Part shown: piece by piece, positions 25,678-36,080 of the stretch
Position numbering within the stretch: the stretch's first letter is position 1
Layout of the letters: each line of letters starts with the position of its first letter
Assembly: GCF_001625305.1 (NCBI RefSeq)
Contig: NW_017802380.1
Location: 5,107,152-5,171,151 of the forward strand
From: Branchiostoma belcheri
Taxonomy: Eukaryota > Chordata > Leptocardii > Amphioxiformes > Branchiostomatidae
Length of the DNA: 64,000 nucleotides
Direction: 5' to 3'
Position numbers and translations under genes: made by a program
Notes under the pieces: model-generated
The model's database searches: none
Seen by the model: only the letters and a program-made list of their open reading frames with translations
Told to the model about the DNA's origin: nothing

Positions 25678-25714
25678 TTTGCGTCGCGACACAAGAATAC
25701 GCCGTTAAAACGTC
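25678..25714 (-). other. 5' UTR segment with 3' splice site, LRR copy 1
   Basis: On the minus strand TTTGCCTCCCCAG|GACGTTTT precedes the ATG by 37 bases. The same acceptor, leader and ACGCAAAATGGAA start context exist in the other LRR copy, so a 5' non-coding exon upstream is likely. The donor exon was not located. Confidence 0.5.
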
Positions 25715-25884
25715 CTGGGGAGGCAAACAAACGGACGAAAGAACAATTACAACAAAAATGTTCTCGGTTGAAAAAAAAAAGCTGAAGCTTTATTCAAACA
25801 TGTGTTTTCTGCTATGTGTCAGCACATGGACTGTGGTCAAAAATGAACTTCATGGGAAATGACTTGGAGCAATTTTGATATTTG

Positions 25885-25923
25885 ATCGAGGTGTACTGCT
25901 AACTAATAGCAGTACACCTCGAT
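25885..25923. repeat. Perfect 17-bp hairpin with 5-base loop
   Basis: ATCGAGGTGTACTGCTA at 25885-25901 is exactly reversed and complemented at 25907-25923 around the loop ACTAA. Immediately after it, TAGCAGTACCTATC repeats part of the arm. It lies about 210 bases upstream of the LRR copy 1 start codon. Confidence 0.9.
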
Positions 25924-26028
25924 AGCAGTACCTATCTTGACGCCAGCTATCCTATAATACAGAGCTAATGCCCTGCCTTAGCCTTTGTATCAAAAACATT
26001 ATTGAAATTTATAACACTTGTTAATAAG

Positions 26029-26138
26029 AACAAAAACAAGAAGCCATAGGTGACAATTCTCCGTGAAGTATTATATATTGCAACAAAAAGAAGTAGCCAT
26101 TGGCGACAATTCTCTGTAAAGTGTGATAAATCGAACAA
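26029..26138 (+). repeat. Tandem pair of approximately 55-bp units
   Basis: AAAAACAAGAAGCCATAGGT / GACAATTCTCCGTGAAGTA is followed at once by a near copy reading AGCCATTGGCGACAATTCTC and TGTAAAGTG. Two units only; AT-rich and non-coding. Confidence 0.7.
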
Positions 26139-26696
26139 AGAAAAATTGTTTAAACGCGCGTCGGCTCAGTCATCTTAAGACGCAACAACCAATCAGAGAT
26201 GCGAGATGCCTACACGTGACGCGGGAAGGGCGCGCGATGCCCGAAATATTTTTGCGTCAATATTCAGCGCCGTGATTCAAGAGATTAATACCCGGAAACA
26301 ATTTTTTTCTTGTTTTGAACGCATTAACATGCATTTACGCTAATCTAGTATGATTCAGGGTTACTTTTTTTTTTAACCTGCCATGGCCAGATTATCTAAA
26401 GATGTGTGTATTGTGTGTACAATCTATAGAAAGAGAAATGTACATCAGGTCCGATCATCCGATTTTCACGTTTCGGTTTTTTGGACTCGGTTCATGAACG
26501 TATTTTGGTTTGGCTCCTGGAATGTGCAAAAAAATGACTCCCGGGACTGTCTACAGGGAACACTCGCACATTCGCGGTGTATCAGGACAGCGCGACTGGT
26601 CGTCATTAGCGCAGTAACAGTTGCATAAACGGACGAAACCATTTCAAAGAAATGGGGATGTTTCGAAAATAAGCATTTACTCCAATATCAAAACAG

Positions 26697-27105
26697 CTAC
26701 GGTAAAAATAAAAAGACGTGCATCATCCCGGACATAATGCAACACCACATGCGAAATTACACAGAAATGCGACGTACGGAAGAATGCGTTTTGGCTGCGA
26801 ACATCTTCCAAAAAACTTGGCATCTCTTAACCATGGGCAAAAACATCTGGAACCACTTATAAAAACCACCCCGTATCTGCATGAACTTTTTTGAACCCCA
26901 CTGCTATTCCAAACAACGCGTTTTTCTGGACCATTCCAATTCGCCTCGTAATTGTAGGGGTGCGTCTGCGATATTACATTGACCGCGAAAGCAGCAACGG
27001 CAAAAATACACATTCGTGCATCAACACGGGCATGCCCGCAGACGGCGTATAAAATTGCGTGCCGATTACACAAAGAGAACCCAGTGTTTTGACTGCGAAC
27101 ATGAA
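26697..27105 (+). repeat. Diverged tandem pair, approximately 300-bp period
   Basis: CGGTAAAAATA..CGTGCATCA and, further on, TTTTGGCTGCGAACAT near 26697-26810 recur as CGGCAAAAATA..CGTGCATCA and TTTTGACTGCGAACAT near 26997-27105. The layout resembles the internal units of the 22251-23540 element, so the two may belong to one family. Confidence 0.5.
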
Positions 27106-27123
27106 AAATCAGCCGATTACAAC

Positions 27124-27158
27124 ACTCCGTCCGGAGGTCCTGACCTCCTTCACGGAGT
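27124..27158. repeat. Stem-loop ACTCCGT..GGAGGT
   Basis: The outer stem ACTCCGT (27124-27130) pairs with ACGGAGT (27152-27158) and the inner stem GGAGGT (27133-27138) with ACCTCC (27143-27148), around the loop CCTG. That gives 13 pairs with one small internal loop. It could be an element end or an RNA hairpin. Confidence 0.6.
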
Positions 27159-28204
27159 AATGATACACTGTACTCAGTACCGAACGATTTCTAATGTGTT
27201 GTGGCAAAACTAAGTGCAATGCTTCAGTCAAGGAACTTTGAAGTAGAAACAATCAAAAGGGGAGAAATAACCTCGTGAAGGGTCGCTGTAGTTCCAGCAC
27301 AAAAAAGAACTACACTTGCTTGTGCTTCAGGTTTCTTGCCACTGCTTCTATGTAGGAGATGCATTGAAGGCCAACGCACAGGTGATACGTGTGCGACTAT
27401 GGTAACAAAGAAATGTAGGAGTAAGACTTCACCGAAACTTACATACCTGATGTTGGAAAGTCAAAAGTATGGGTATCTCTGGGCTCTTCAGTCTCTGCGT
27501 ATGAGGGAGACCTCGCAAGAATCCGGTTTTATAGAATATCACGTGGTCCATTGCGGCAAAATAAGTGTTCGTCATTGGTCAGAAATATACGTCCGTTATT
27601 TAATTAGTGATGCTATAAACTTTTCTTGTCAAGGTTTTCTGTGCCCTGCCTGCCGACGTAGCCTGCGGCTGGACGGGACCAGTCTGCGAATCAGTCTGCA
27701 ATATTTGCCACGTGCAATTTACACGTCTATTTCGACTTTTCTGGCAAAGCCACAACCTCAACATTTGCGGATTCAGTGAGAGGCACTTCTTTTGAAAACA
27801 AGTGTCTCTTCCTATCACCTTTCCTCTATCAACAGAAATCTAAAGAAATGCAGCTCTAAGAGTTTTACTGTTGAATTTTGGGCGTGGTTGATCTTCCACC
27901 ACCACGAGTCACGACTTTCAGTCCAGCGGAAGAGCTGGAAAACCAGCCCAATCGTGCAGTTTTGTCTAAAAGCAGCAAATGTGTTTACTTGGATATTTGG
28001 TCGTTCTTCATTTATTTCTTTTCATTTATTTACTTATTGTCTTTCACAATTTAAAACACACAAATTCTGTCGTATTGTACGTATACGTTGTCTTTCTTAG
28101 CAGACTCATAGCCGTTGTTGTCTACAGGGTGTACATAGATTTCTTCTTGAATGCGAAAGTTGTGAAGAGAGAAACAAAGACCAAAACTTAACTGTACTTT
28201 CAGT

Positions 28205-28490
28205 TAGTATTTGGCTTGTTCACCATGTGAATTATTCATGATGTGACCTTCTTGATACCACAAGGACCGCAGTTTCATATCCGAAAACATGTCAATAGTG
28301 ATGAGATATTGGTAGGAGAGTATTAAATTGTCTGGCGACCCGCCGCGGCGCTATCTAACCACATACCTGGTAGACCCCCACCCCGAATTGTACATGTTCA
28401 TCATAAATCGTACTGACAGTCCTGGTCAACGGATTTGGAATACTTTACTGACGCCATGACCGATCCCGCAACTATACCAAGAACTGGTAA
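28205..28490 (-). repeat. Inverted-duplicate segment, left copy
   Basis: Its reverse complement matches 35070-35335: shared blocks include TTACCAG(T/C)TCTTGGTATAG, GAACATGTACAATTC(G/C)GGG and GAATAATTCACA(T/A)GGTG in the same order. One copy lies upstream of LRR copy 1 and the other downstream of LRR copy 2, so it does not follow the simple mirror of the gene pair. Confidence 0.6.
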
Positions 28491-29039
28491 CAGATTCAGC
28501 AGTTTATTGTAAACTGTAAAGCTCTGGAACTCCTTCCCACAGGACATTGTTACTTTAAAGGATAGAAATAGTTTTCAGAACTGTGCTAACCGCCACCTCA
28601 GTGGTATTGGACAGCGTCCTTGAGACAGCTGCTAAGCTGAGACTAGGCATTGCATAGAAAAAAAATCAATAGTTGAACCAGTTAGTAAGTCAGCGTAATC
28701 ACACGACTTGACTTACAAGTTGGACACTTTTTAATTAAGAAGGTTAGTAACGATGTGGTGCTGTACATTTCTGGGATAGTGGTTCATTGTTGTTAGACAC
28801 AACTACAGTGTTTGAAAGGGCCTATCTATTTAATGTTGTACATGTGTAAAAAGGAATGATCCAAACATCAATGAGTCAACTGGAGGGATGGTTATACAGG
28901 ATGAAGTCTTAACATGACATTTATGGACTAATATAATTTCTCATTCTTGTTTTGAAAATACACTAGACATCATCATTATTGATTCTATCTGGTTGCATTT
29001 TCGAAATCGAAGTCAAGTAAGCCTGAAAACTTTTCCGAC

Positions 29040-29280
29040 ATTTAGCAACCTGGCGGTCATTTTACCACGTTTTTCGCGGCGGCCAGTAGCGGTACTGCAG
29101 TTTAGGCTCATAAAATATATAATCCAAACTCGGAAGAAAGGTGAAAACCCACAAGGCATTGGGCTTAAAGAATGACCTTTAAGACTTAGCAACACTAACT
29201 GACATAGAAATAATAAGTTTAGGCGCCGGAACGCGAGGAACCCATGTAACACCGTGGTCCGCTGTGAAAGCGCCACATAT
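29040..29280 (+). repeat. Dispersed repeat R1, right copy
   Basis: Direct-orientation partner of 21755-22015 with the same two conserved blocks (AGCGGTACTGCAG and CCCATGTAACACCGTG). Together they bracket the minus-strand LRR gene. Confidence 0.6.
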
Positions 29281-30073
29281 GCCTGGCTTTCTAAACGATG
29301 TCACTCAGACATATGGCCTTGGTCCACATGTATTCAGCCGGCACTGATGTTTTCGGAGACAGACAATTGTCCTTTTGCGCATCTCCGTTGAGATATTTTG
29401 AGATGAAACTGTCGTCCTTACTCTAAAAGAAGGACAACATTATACATAATCCATAAGGCACGTGGACACGTTTCTCGCAATGGGGTCAGGATAACCTCCA
29501 ACAAGATGTAAGGCCCGGCCCATTCGCTGTGTTTTACGTCTGTGTTTCCAGTACTCTCAGTAGTATTTCATTTGTTAACAGTTTGGAGGGGGAGACGAAC
29601 CGTTTCAAAAGTGCAATACTGAAATAAAACTAGGAGATCTCATACCTCCATGAAATACATGTATTTAGAGCATTTGTAAATGTGTGGCCCAGTTGCATAT
29701 ATTCACTAAAAAACAAAAACCCACGTGCCAGAAGTGTCACTCATGGCATCACAAAACAGACGAGTATTTCTGACCAATGTCGGACGCTCATTTTGTAGCA
29801 ATGCACCAAGAAAAATCCTTAGATACACGGTTTCTAACGGACTCCCTCATGCCCAGAGACTCAGGAACTCACAGATACGGTTCCCTTGCTTCTGAGCCTT
29901 CCAACTACCAGTAAGTTTGAACTTTACTCAATTTGCCTGAGGCCTGTTATTGTAATCGCCAAGCAGATATCTTCTGCAATATGAAATTTGCCACCAGTAT
30001 CCAGTTTGCCTACAGGAACACTCGATACTGCTGGTCAATTTGATAGTTTGCCTTCAGGGGGAAACTCGATTGC

Positions 30074-30507
30074 TAACTAGAAAGGCCAATATTTGCTTTG
30101 GAGCAAATACAGCGATGGGTTCACCACATTTTACGACGTCATGGCAGGGAAAGAATGAGAAACACAAGAGAAAACAATGATTTACATTGATATAACTATA
30201 ATATGAAGTAACATACAACTAAAACAACAGTTGGATAGCTATTTCCTACTTTATTGGTTAGGATTTTTAATTGCATAATGCAAACTGTTGATTTTCAAAA
30301 TAAATAAAAAAACGTTCATGCCCCGCATTCCAATGCTGGAGCAGGAAAGCTTGAAATACCTACCAAAACACTTGAATACAGACATACTGTCAGTATGGAA
30401 ATGGTCTGTGCAGGTGTTAATCAAGTTAAATCCCAACAGCCAATCAGCAAGAAATGCTCTGTGCAGGTGGAAATGGTACTGTGCAGGTGTTAATCAAGTT
30501 AAATCCC
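30074..30507 (-). repeat. Left arm of a large inverted repeat
   Basis: This 430-base arm is nearly identical, in reverse complement, to 31578-32006. It begins AACTAGAAAGGCCAATATTT and ends at the gap with AAGTTAAATCCC. Inside it the unit CTGTGCAGGTGTTAATCAAG occurs twice about 70 bases apart. The near identity means the duplication is recent or homogenised. Confidence 0.9.
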
Positions 30508-31245
30508 NNNNNNNNNNNNNNNNNNNNNNNNNNNNNNNNNNNNNNNNNNNNNNNNNNNNNNNNNNNNNNNNNNNNNNNNNNNNNNNNNNNNNNNNNNNNN
30601 NNNNNNNNNNNNNNNNNNNNNNNNNNNNNNNNNNNNNNNNNNNNNNNNNNNNNNNNNNNNNNNNNNNNNNNNNNNNNNNNNNNNNNNNNNNNNNNNNNNN
30701 NNNNNNNNNNNNNNNNNNNNNNNNNNNNNNNNNNNNNNNNNNNNNNNNNNNNNNNNNNNNNNNNNNNNNNNNNNNNNNNNNNNNNNNNNNNNNNNNNNNN
30801 NNNNNNNNNNNNNNNNNNNNNNNNNNNNNNNNNNNNNNNNNNNNNNNNNNNNNNNNNNNNNNNNNNNNNNNNNNNNNNNNNNNNNNNNNNNNNNNNNNNN
30901 NNNNNNNNNNNNNNNNNNNNNNNNNNNNNNNNNNNNNNNNNNNNNNNNNNNNNNNNNNNNNNNNNNNNNNNNNNNNNNNNNNNNNNNNNNNNNNNNNNNN
31001 NNNNNNNNNNNNNNNNNNNNNNNNNNNNNNNNNNNNNNNNNNNNNNNNNNNNNNNNNNNNNNNNNNNNNNNNNNNNNNNNNNNNNNNNNNNNNNNNNNNN
31101 NNNNNNNNNNNNNNNNNNNNNNNNNNNNNNNNNNNNNNNNNNNNNNNNNNNNNNNNNNNNNNNNNNNNNNNNNNNNNNNNNNNNNNNNNNNNNNNNNNNN
31201 NNNNNNNNNNNNNNNNNNNNNNNNNNNNNNNNNNNNNNNNNNNNN
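30508..31245. other. Assembly gap (738 N)
   Basis: A run of N lies inside the inverted-repeat cluster. The right edge (31246-31308) is a further copy of the outer end of the right arm, so at least one more repeat copy probably lies in the gap. Frames called across the N run are meaningless. Confidence 0.98.
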
Positions 31246-31308
31246 CGTAAAATGTGGTGAACCCATCGCTGTATTTGCTCCAAAGCAAATATTGGCCTTT
31301 CTAGTTTA
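31246..31308 (+). repeat. Third copy of the inverted-repeat outer end
   Basis: AAAATGTGGTGAACCCATCG and on to GGCCTTTCTAGTTT match 31948-32006 in the same orientation and 30074-30132 inverted. The 31309-31577 sequence that follows is not seen elsewhere in the window and is probably either the element interior or a spacer. Confidence 0.85.
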
Positions 31309-31577
31309 AATGGATTCAGCTTCTTCATTTTAGGGCCTAAGGTCCTGAAATTTGGTATGGAGGTACAGTGGGCAAATACCCCTAGGCTTTTTTTAAATGT
31401 TTGTGATACAGGCTTTTAAAATGGTTTTATTTGAGTTTTTTGGCTGTGTTATAGCAAATGTATTACTGTGTTAGTGTGCCTATGTTACACGTTTGGGCAT
31501 GAGTCATCACAATGGAATGCAGGGCATCAACCAATAGGCATGCAGCTTTCCTCTATACTTCTTGCTGATTTGCTGTT

Positions 31578-32006
31578 GGGATTTAACTTGATTAACACCT
31601 GCACAGAGCATTTCCACCTGCACAGAGCATTTCTTGCTGATTGGCTGTTGGGATTTAACTTGATTAACACCTGCACAGGCATTTCCATACTGACAGTATG
31701 TCTTTATTCAAGTGTTTTGGTAGGTATTTCAAGCTTTTCTGCTCCAGCATTGGAATGTGGGGCATGAACGTTTTTTTATTTATTTTGAAAATCAACAGTT
31801 TGCATTATGCAATTAAAAATCCTAACCAATAAAGTAGGGAATAGCTATCCAACTGTTGTTTTAGTTGTATGTTACTTCATATTATAGTTATATCAATGTA
31901 AATCATTGTTTTCCCTTGTGTTTCTCATTCTTTCCCTGCCATGTCGCAAAATGTGGTGAACCCATCGCTGTATTTGCTCCAAAGCAAATATTGGCCTTTC
32001 TAGTTT
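31578..32006 (+). repeat. Right arm of a large inverted repeat
   Basis: Reverse complement of 30074-30507. It contains GGGATTTAACTTGATTAACA twice (31578 and 31650). The outer end GGCCTTTCTAGTTT stops at 32006, where similarity to the left flank ends. Confidence 0.9.
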
Positions 32007-32674
32007 GATAGTGTCTTGTCCTCGAATTCTGTCTGGAATTTATGGTGTTTTGGCTACTTTGCCTGAGGAAGTTTGTGACCGCTGATAACCACATTCTGTA
32101 GCACTGGAATAGAAAATAGAACTAGGACATTCCGTTCAATTCCGATTGTTACAAACAAATATGTTTCTTCATAGAGCTCGGGCTATACCTCAAAATACAC
32201 TTATACATTCCGTATTGAGGGAATTGATATTTGGCTATACCGTATATGACGGGTATAGCTAGACTAGAAAATACAGTTTCATTCTCGAGCTCCCACGCCG
32301 CTTAGAGCAATCCGAATATCCCAATTGCCACATGTGCTGGTTTAGCTTAAGTTCACACCGAGCTGTTTATTCATTGTGTAAAGACAGCACTGTCTTTAGT
32401 TTCTTGCAATCAATAATATTTTGGCGACGCCTCAGGGGGGAGCCTAATGGTACAGTGTTGTGTGCAGTTTGCATGAATTCTAGGAATTCTCTAGGAATTT
32501 TTCCACAGGTTTGTAATGTGTTTTAGCATTAGCATTGACCAAACTCCGCGGCCTGACACATACCGGTACCAGAAAACACATGTTTTATGAAGCTTCAGCT
32601 TTTTGGTTTTGCAATCGAGAATATTTTTCCAGTGATTTTTGTTGTAATTGTTCGTTCGTCGTTTGCATCCACAG

Positions 32675-32711
32675 GACGTTTTCACAGCACATTATTGTGC
32701 CGTGACGCAAA
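32675..32711 (+). other. 5' UTR segment with 3' splice site, LRR copy 2
   Basis: TTTGCATCCACAG|GACGTTTT is followed 37 bases later by the ATG, exactly as in copy 1. Similarity to copy 1 extends upstream through GAAGCTTCAGCTTTTT (near 32588), so the duplication included an intron end and part of the upstream region. Confidence 0.5.
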
Positions 32712-34610
32712 ATGGAATCCGTGGCTACCGCCCTCATCTTCTTTACTTTGTTAACCACTAGTTTGGGAAAAAACTACATTGATTACACGGGACAAAACTT
32801 AACATACATCCCGATAGACTCCATTCCACCAGGCACCCACACACTAAGGCTGTCAAATAACAAAATAACCCACCTCCCCTCTTTCAATACAACTCCTGAA
32901 ATACGATATCTTTTTATCGACAAAAACAAGGTGAAACGCATATTACCACAAAAGTTCCAGGGACTTCGTGAACTAGTCCACCTTGATGTTGACAGAAATG
33001 ACATCGTTTCACTTCGTCAGTTCGCTTTTTCTACACTCACGATGTTGTCCAATCTCATCCTTTCACATAACTACATTTCTCACATATCAGAGCAGGCTTT
33101 TCACGGTTTGGAAAGTCTGGACTTTCTCGAACTGTCAGGCAACCGCCTTTCTGTATTTCCGATGGAGGCCATCAAGCTAATCCTCAGTAAACATCTCTAT
33201 TTCGTAGTGCTTAAAATAAACCACATCAATAAAATACCGAGAGACATAAAAACAGTACGTCCAGAGACTTCTTACGATTTGCGAGGAAACCCTTTGCGTT
33301 GTCCAGACGAATCAGACAGCAGTGCATATACAGATACGTTACTCGCCTATTATTACACGACTAACACGAGAAATAATAGATCTTATGTCAACGAAGCGTT
33401 CTTTGTCAAAGAACGCTTTAAATACTTCGGCATCCATCCCTCCATCATGAAGGTATTTGCAAGCGTTGACATTCACATCCCCCCCAAAAGTGTACCTGTG
33501 CGTTTTACCGACTCTTACTACTGGGACACTCCAACTGGACGCCGCTATCTCAACTCTTCCACTGACGCCATTTCCGTACAGGACTCTGGTGTATACACCT
33601 TTGTAGCAGACAAAGGGTACTCTAAAGTGAAAGTTGATATTGTGCTTTGTGTATTTACTAAGAAATCCATAGAGAAACGACAAAACCTGTCGACTAATGC
33701 AATGAACACAACAGGTAAAAACAAGCTAGACAACTGTCTCACTTTTATGAACAAGTCCTGTTGTTTACCCAGGTTTCTATCAGGGTCACTTGATCAGAAG
33801 TTCTGTGCTCTTGGCAACATTACTTCAGAAACCACAAATGCACGTGGGCCAAACGTTTATTTAATTGTCGCCACTACCGTTGCTACTTTCTTTTTGGCCC
33901 TTTTTCCCACTATCGCCTTGTGTTGGAGAAAACAGTCCAGTGCCAACAGAGACAACACTAACCCGTCCAGTGCAACATTACATGTGGGGGTGCAGGCTAT
34001 GGTTGCCTGTGTTCCTGCCGTACCCAATATAGCAAACTATCGCATAAAGGAAGAATTAGATCCGAATTCTTTCCCGCTACGGCGTTTCCAATTGGTCGAA
34101 ACTCCGTTGACAGTTACAGGGGAGGCACGATATCGTTCCCAGCGCACGGCCCGTATCACACAAGCAGACATCCATCAGTACAGTAACGATGATACACCCG
34201 GACATTCTGGAGACACAGAGGAGGGACAGGATCACCACTACGCCTCTGCGTCAGCTCCTGATCTACCTGTGTGTGACGGTGAGGACAACTCCAGTCCTGG
34301 GGCTACAGGCCCGGACCCGCTACAAGCAGTACCCGAGTCCGATGAGGAAGAAAGGCCGTACGGAATAGCAGCAGCAAATTCAGCATATGAAGACACAAAC
34401 CTGTATCAGAATGAAATTGTTTCAGACAATCATAACCCAGCACCCCGTTACTGTGCTGTAAATGCGAACCATAACGAACCGACACCCTCTATGTCAAGAA
34501 ATAGCTTGTACGGGCGGCATCCCGAAAACATGACCACGGCATGTGACAGTACCAGTACTATGGAGGACTTGGGCATCCTATATGGAAATTGTCCAGCAAC
34601 GGACGAGTGA
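32712..34610 (+). CDS. LRR / Ig-like type I membrane receptor, copy 2 (single coding exon)
   Basis: 632 residues from ATG to TGA without introns. Architecture as in copy 1: signal peptide (1-19), about six LRRs (38-188), NPLRC, an Ig-like segment ending DSGVYTFVAD (291-300), a cysteine-rich juxtamembrane part (NKSCCLP at 347-353), a membrane helix (381-404), and an acidic tail. Over 170 aligned residues of the LRR part I count 21 differences from copy 1, while the region between NPLRC and the membrane is much more changed and includes length differences. The tail keeps Y490-S-N, Y565-Q-N and Y624-G-N plus the C-terminus YGNCPATDE; the ITIM-like site of copy 1 is changed (PRYCAV). Function is inferred as cell-surface recognition with tyrosine-based signalling; the natural ligand is unknown. 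Confidence 0.9.
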   Translation: MESVATALIFFTLLTTSLGKNYIDYTGQNLTYIPIDSIPPGTHTLRLSNNKITHLPSFNTTPEIRYLFIDKNKVKRILPQKFQGLRELVHLDVDRNDIVSLRQFAFSTLTMLSNLILSHNYISHISEQAFHGLESLDFLELSGNRLSVFPMEAIKLILSKHLYFVVLKINHINKIPRDIKTVRPETSYDLRGNPLRCPDESDSSAYTDTLLAYYYTTNTRNNRSYVNEAFFVKERFKYFGIHPSIMKVFASVDIHIPPKSVPVRFTDSYYWDTPTGRRYLNSSTDAISVQDSGVYTFVADKGYSKVKVDIVLCVFTKKSIEKRQNLSTNAMNTTGKNKLDNCLTFMNKSCCLPRFLSGSLDQKFCALGNITSETTNARGPNVYLIVATTVATFFLALFPTIALCWRKQSSANRDNTNPSSATLHVGVQAMVACVPAVPNIANYRIKEELDPNSFPLRRFQLVETPLTVTGEARYRSQRTARITQADIHQYSNDDTPGHSGDTEEGQDHHYASASAPDLPVCDGEDNSSPGATGPDPLQAVPESDEEERPYGIAAANSAYEDTNLYQNEIVSDNHNPAPRYCAVNANHNEPTPSMSRNSLYGRHPENMTTACDSTSTMEDLGILYGNCPATDE

Positions 34611-35744
34611 CCACTGACCGTATCTTATTCTACTATAGGTCACCAGAAAACAAGTATCAAAACGCTACTACTTATAAACCTAAATGGAACCGGATAAGTT
34701 ACTAGTAGATGGAAGAGAAGGAATGAAGTAACTCAAGTACGAGTAGTTCAAACAATGTTGGATTTGAAGTAGGAAGTTGTTGATCACGAGCATTCAATAT
34801 GCCAGTTCTTTCACCATTGTAAGCAAGACTCGAGATAATACTAAGCTCTATACTAAAGCTTGTTGATGTAAAGCTACCACTTTTGTAAATATGTTGCATC
34901 GCCCTTTTTTCTCGCATATAGCAAGTTAAGAAATCAATGTGAACCTTGTGAGCTGTCCAATGTGATGTAGCCGACTTAATGTATATTTGCAACTACATGT
35001 ACTGGCTAGTATTTATTTCTATGTGTAATTATTGATTGGTTTACACTAGACCGCTGACAGTGTTAACGTTGACGTTACCAGCTCTTGGTATAGTTCAACG
35101 ACCAGGATCGGCCACTGAACATACCACGTTCAGTGACCAGGACCGTTGGTATGTTTCATTATGAACATGTACAATTCCGGGAAGGGCCCGGGGATAGAGC
35201 AGTGGTTTTCCCAGACAATAATCCTTACCCTCGGGTACTTCCTCGGACTCATCACTGTTGACATGTCCTCGGAAATGACACTGAGGTCCTCGTGATACCA
35301 ACAAGGACACGCCAGGAATAATTCACAAGGTGCAGATACCTTGCCGTTGGGACAGTACAAATTTCTTTTCTCTAGCCCCCTTGACAACTCTTCAGGTTAT
35401 GACGCCGTTTGGTGTGTACAGAACGACCATTTTGCCCAATAGGATAACGTACCGTGTTAAAGTCTGTATTCTAACACAAGTAAATGTTGTAATTGAAGGT
35501 CGCTTGATAGACAAACTGATAGCTATTCACTTAAAGAGCAGACATATACACGTTTGAGGGACACTAGCGCTGATTTGATATAACAGAACCATTGTGGTCC
35601 CAGAAAGGAGGACATGACATAATGCAATAGATTTGTGAAGTAAACTGTTCCATACATGGCGATCAAAAAGTCCTATTTATAGACTTTGCGAGTGTTTTAT
35701 ATTCTAAATAAGGCCAGAAAGTGATGTGTGTGAATGTACCACCA
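34611..35744. other. 3' flank of LRR copy 2
   Basis: GAGTGACCACTGAC around the stop codon is shared with the 3' end of LRR copy 1. No further gene is seen. The second copy of the inverted-duplicate segment is at 35070-35335, and the short frames here follow that repeat. Confidence 0.5.
35070..35335 (+). repeat. Inverted-duplicate segment, right copy
   Basis: Partner of 28205-28490 in opposite orientation, with conserved blocks CTCTTGGTATAG, GAACATGTACAATTC and GAATAATTCACAAGGTG. Confidence 0.6.
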
Positions 35745-36080
35745 TTCAAACACAGGCAAACACACCTGTCCTTGGTGCTGAACACCATCCACATACTGTC
35801 CTTGGTGCTGAACACTATCCACATACAGGCAAACATGCCTGTCCTTAGTTCTGAACACTATCCGCACACAGACGAACATCCCTGTCCTTGGTGCTGAACA
35901 CACACACACACACAGGCATATCAGACACAGGCAACTATGCCTGTCCTTGGTGCTGAACACCATCCACACACGCAAATATGCCTGTCCATGGGGCTGAACA
36001 CTACCAACACACAAACGTGCCTGTCCTTGGTGCTGAATACCATCCACACATAGGCAAACATGCCTGTCTTTGGTTCTTTG
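35745..36080 (+). repeat. Minisatellite, approximately 45-bp unit, about 8 copies
   Basis: The core CTGTCCTTGGTGCTGAACAC, followed by CATCCACACACAGGCAAACATGC, recurs with point changes and small deletions, including a CA-dinucleotide expansion near 35900. A 132-codon frame on the minus strand is an effect of the repeat, not a gene. Confidence 0.85.

Larger units (their letters stand above)
25715..30073. other. Repeat-dense spacer between the divergent LRR genes, left part
   Basis: No convincing gene. Contents in order: a perfect hairpin (25885-25923), a 55-bp tandem pair (26029-26138), a roughly 300-bp tandem pair (26697-27105), a stem-loop (27124-27158), a 147-codon open frame at 27336-27779 with no recognisable domain, a segment found inverted downstream of LRR copy 2 (28205-28490), and repeat R1 (29040-29280), followed by GAGATCTCATACCTCCATGAAA near 29633, which is also the end motif of the element at 57898-58708. 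Confidence 0.5.

Noticed and set aside
27336..27779. 147-codon frame on the plus strand
   Set aside because: No signal peptide, domain or paralogue is seen and it sits in repeat-rich DNA. It could be random; not enough for a gene call.
30288..31328. Several long frames across the N run
   Set aside because: N bases cannot encode stops, so the frames are artefacts of the gap.
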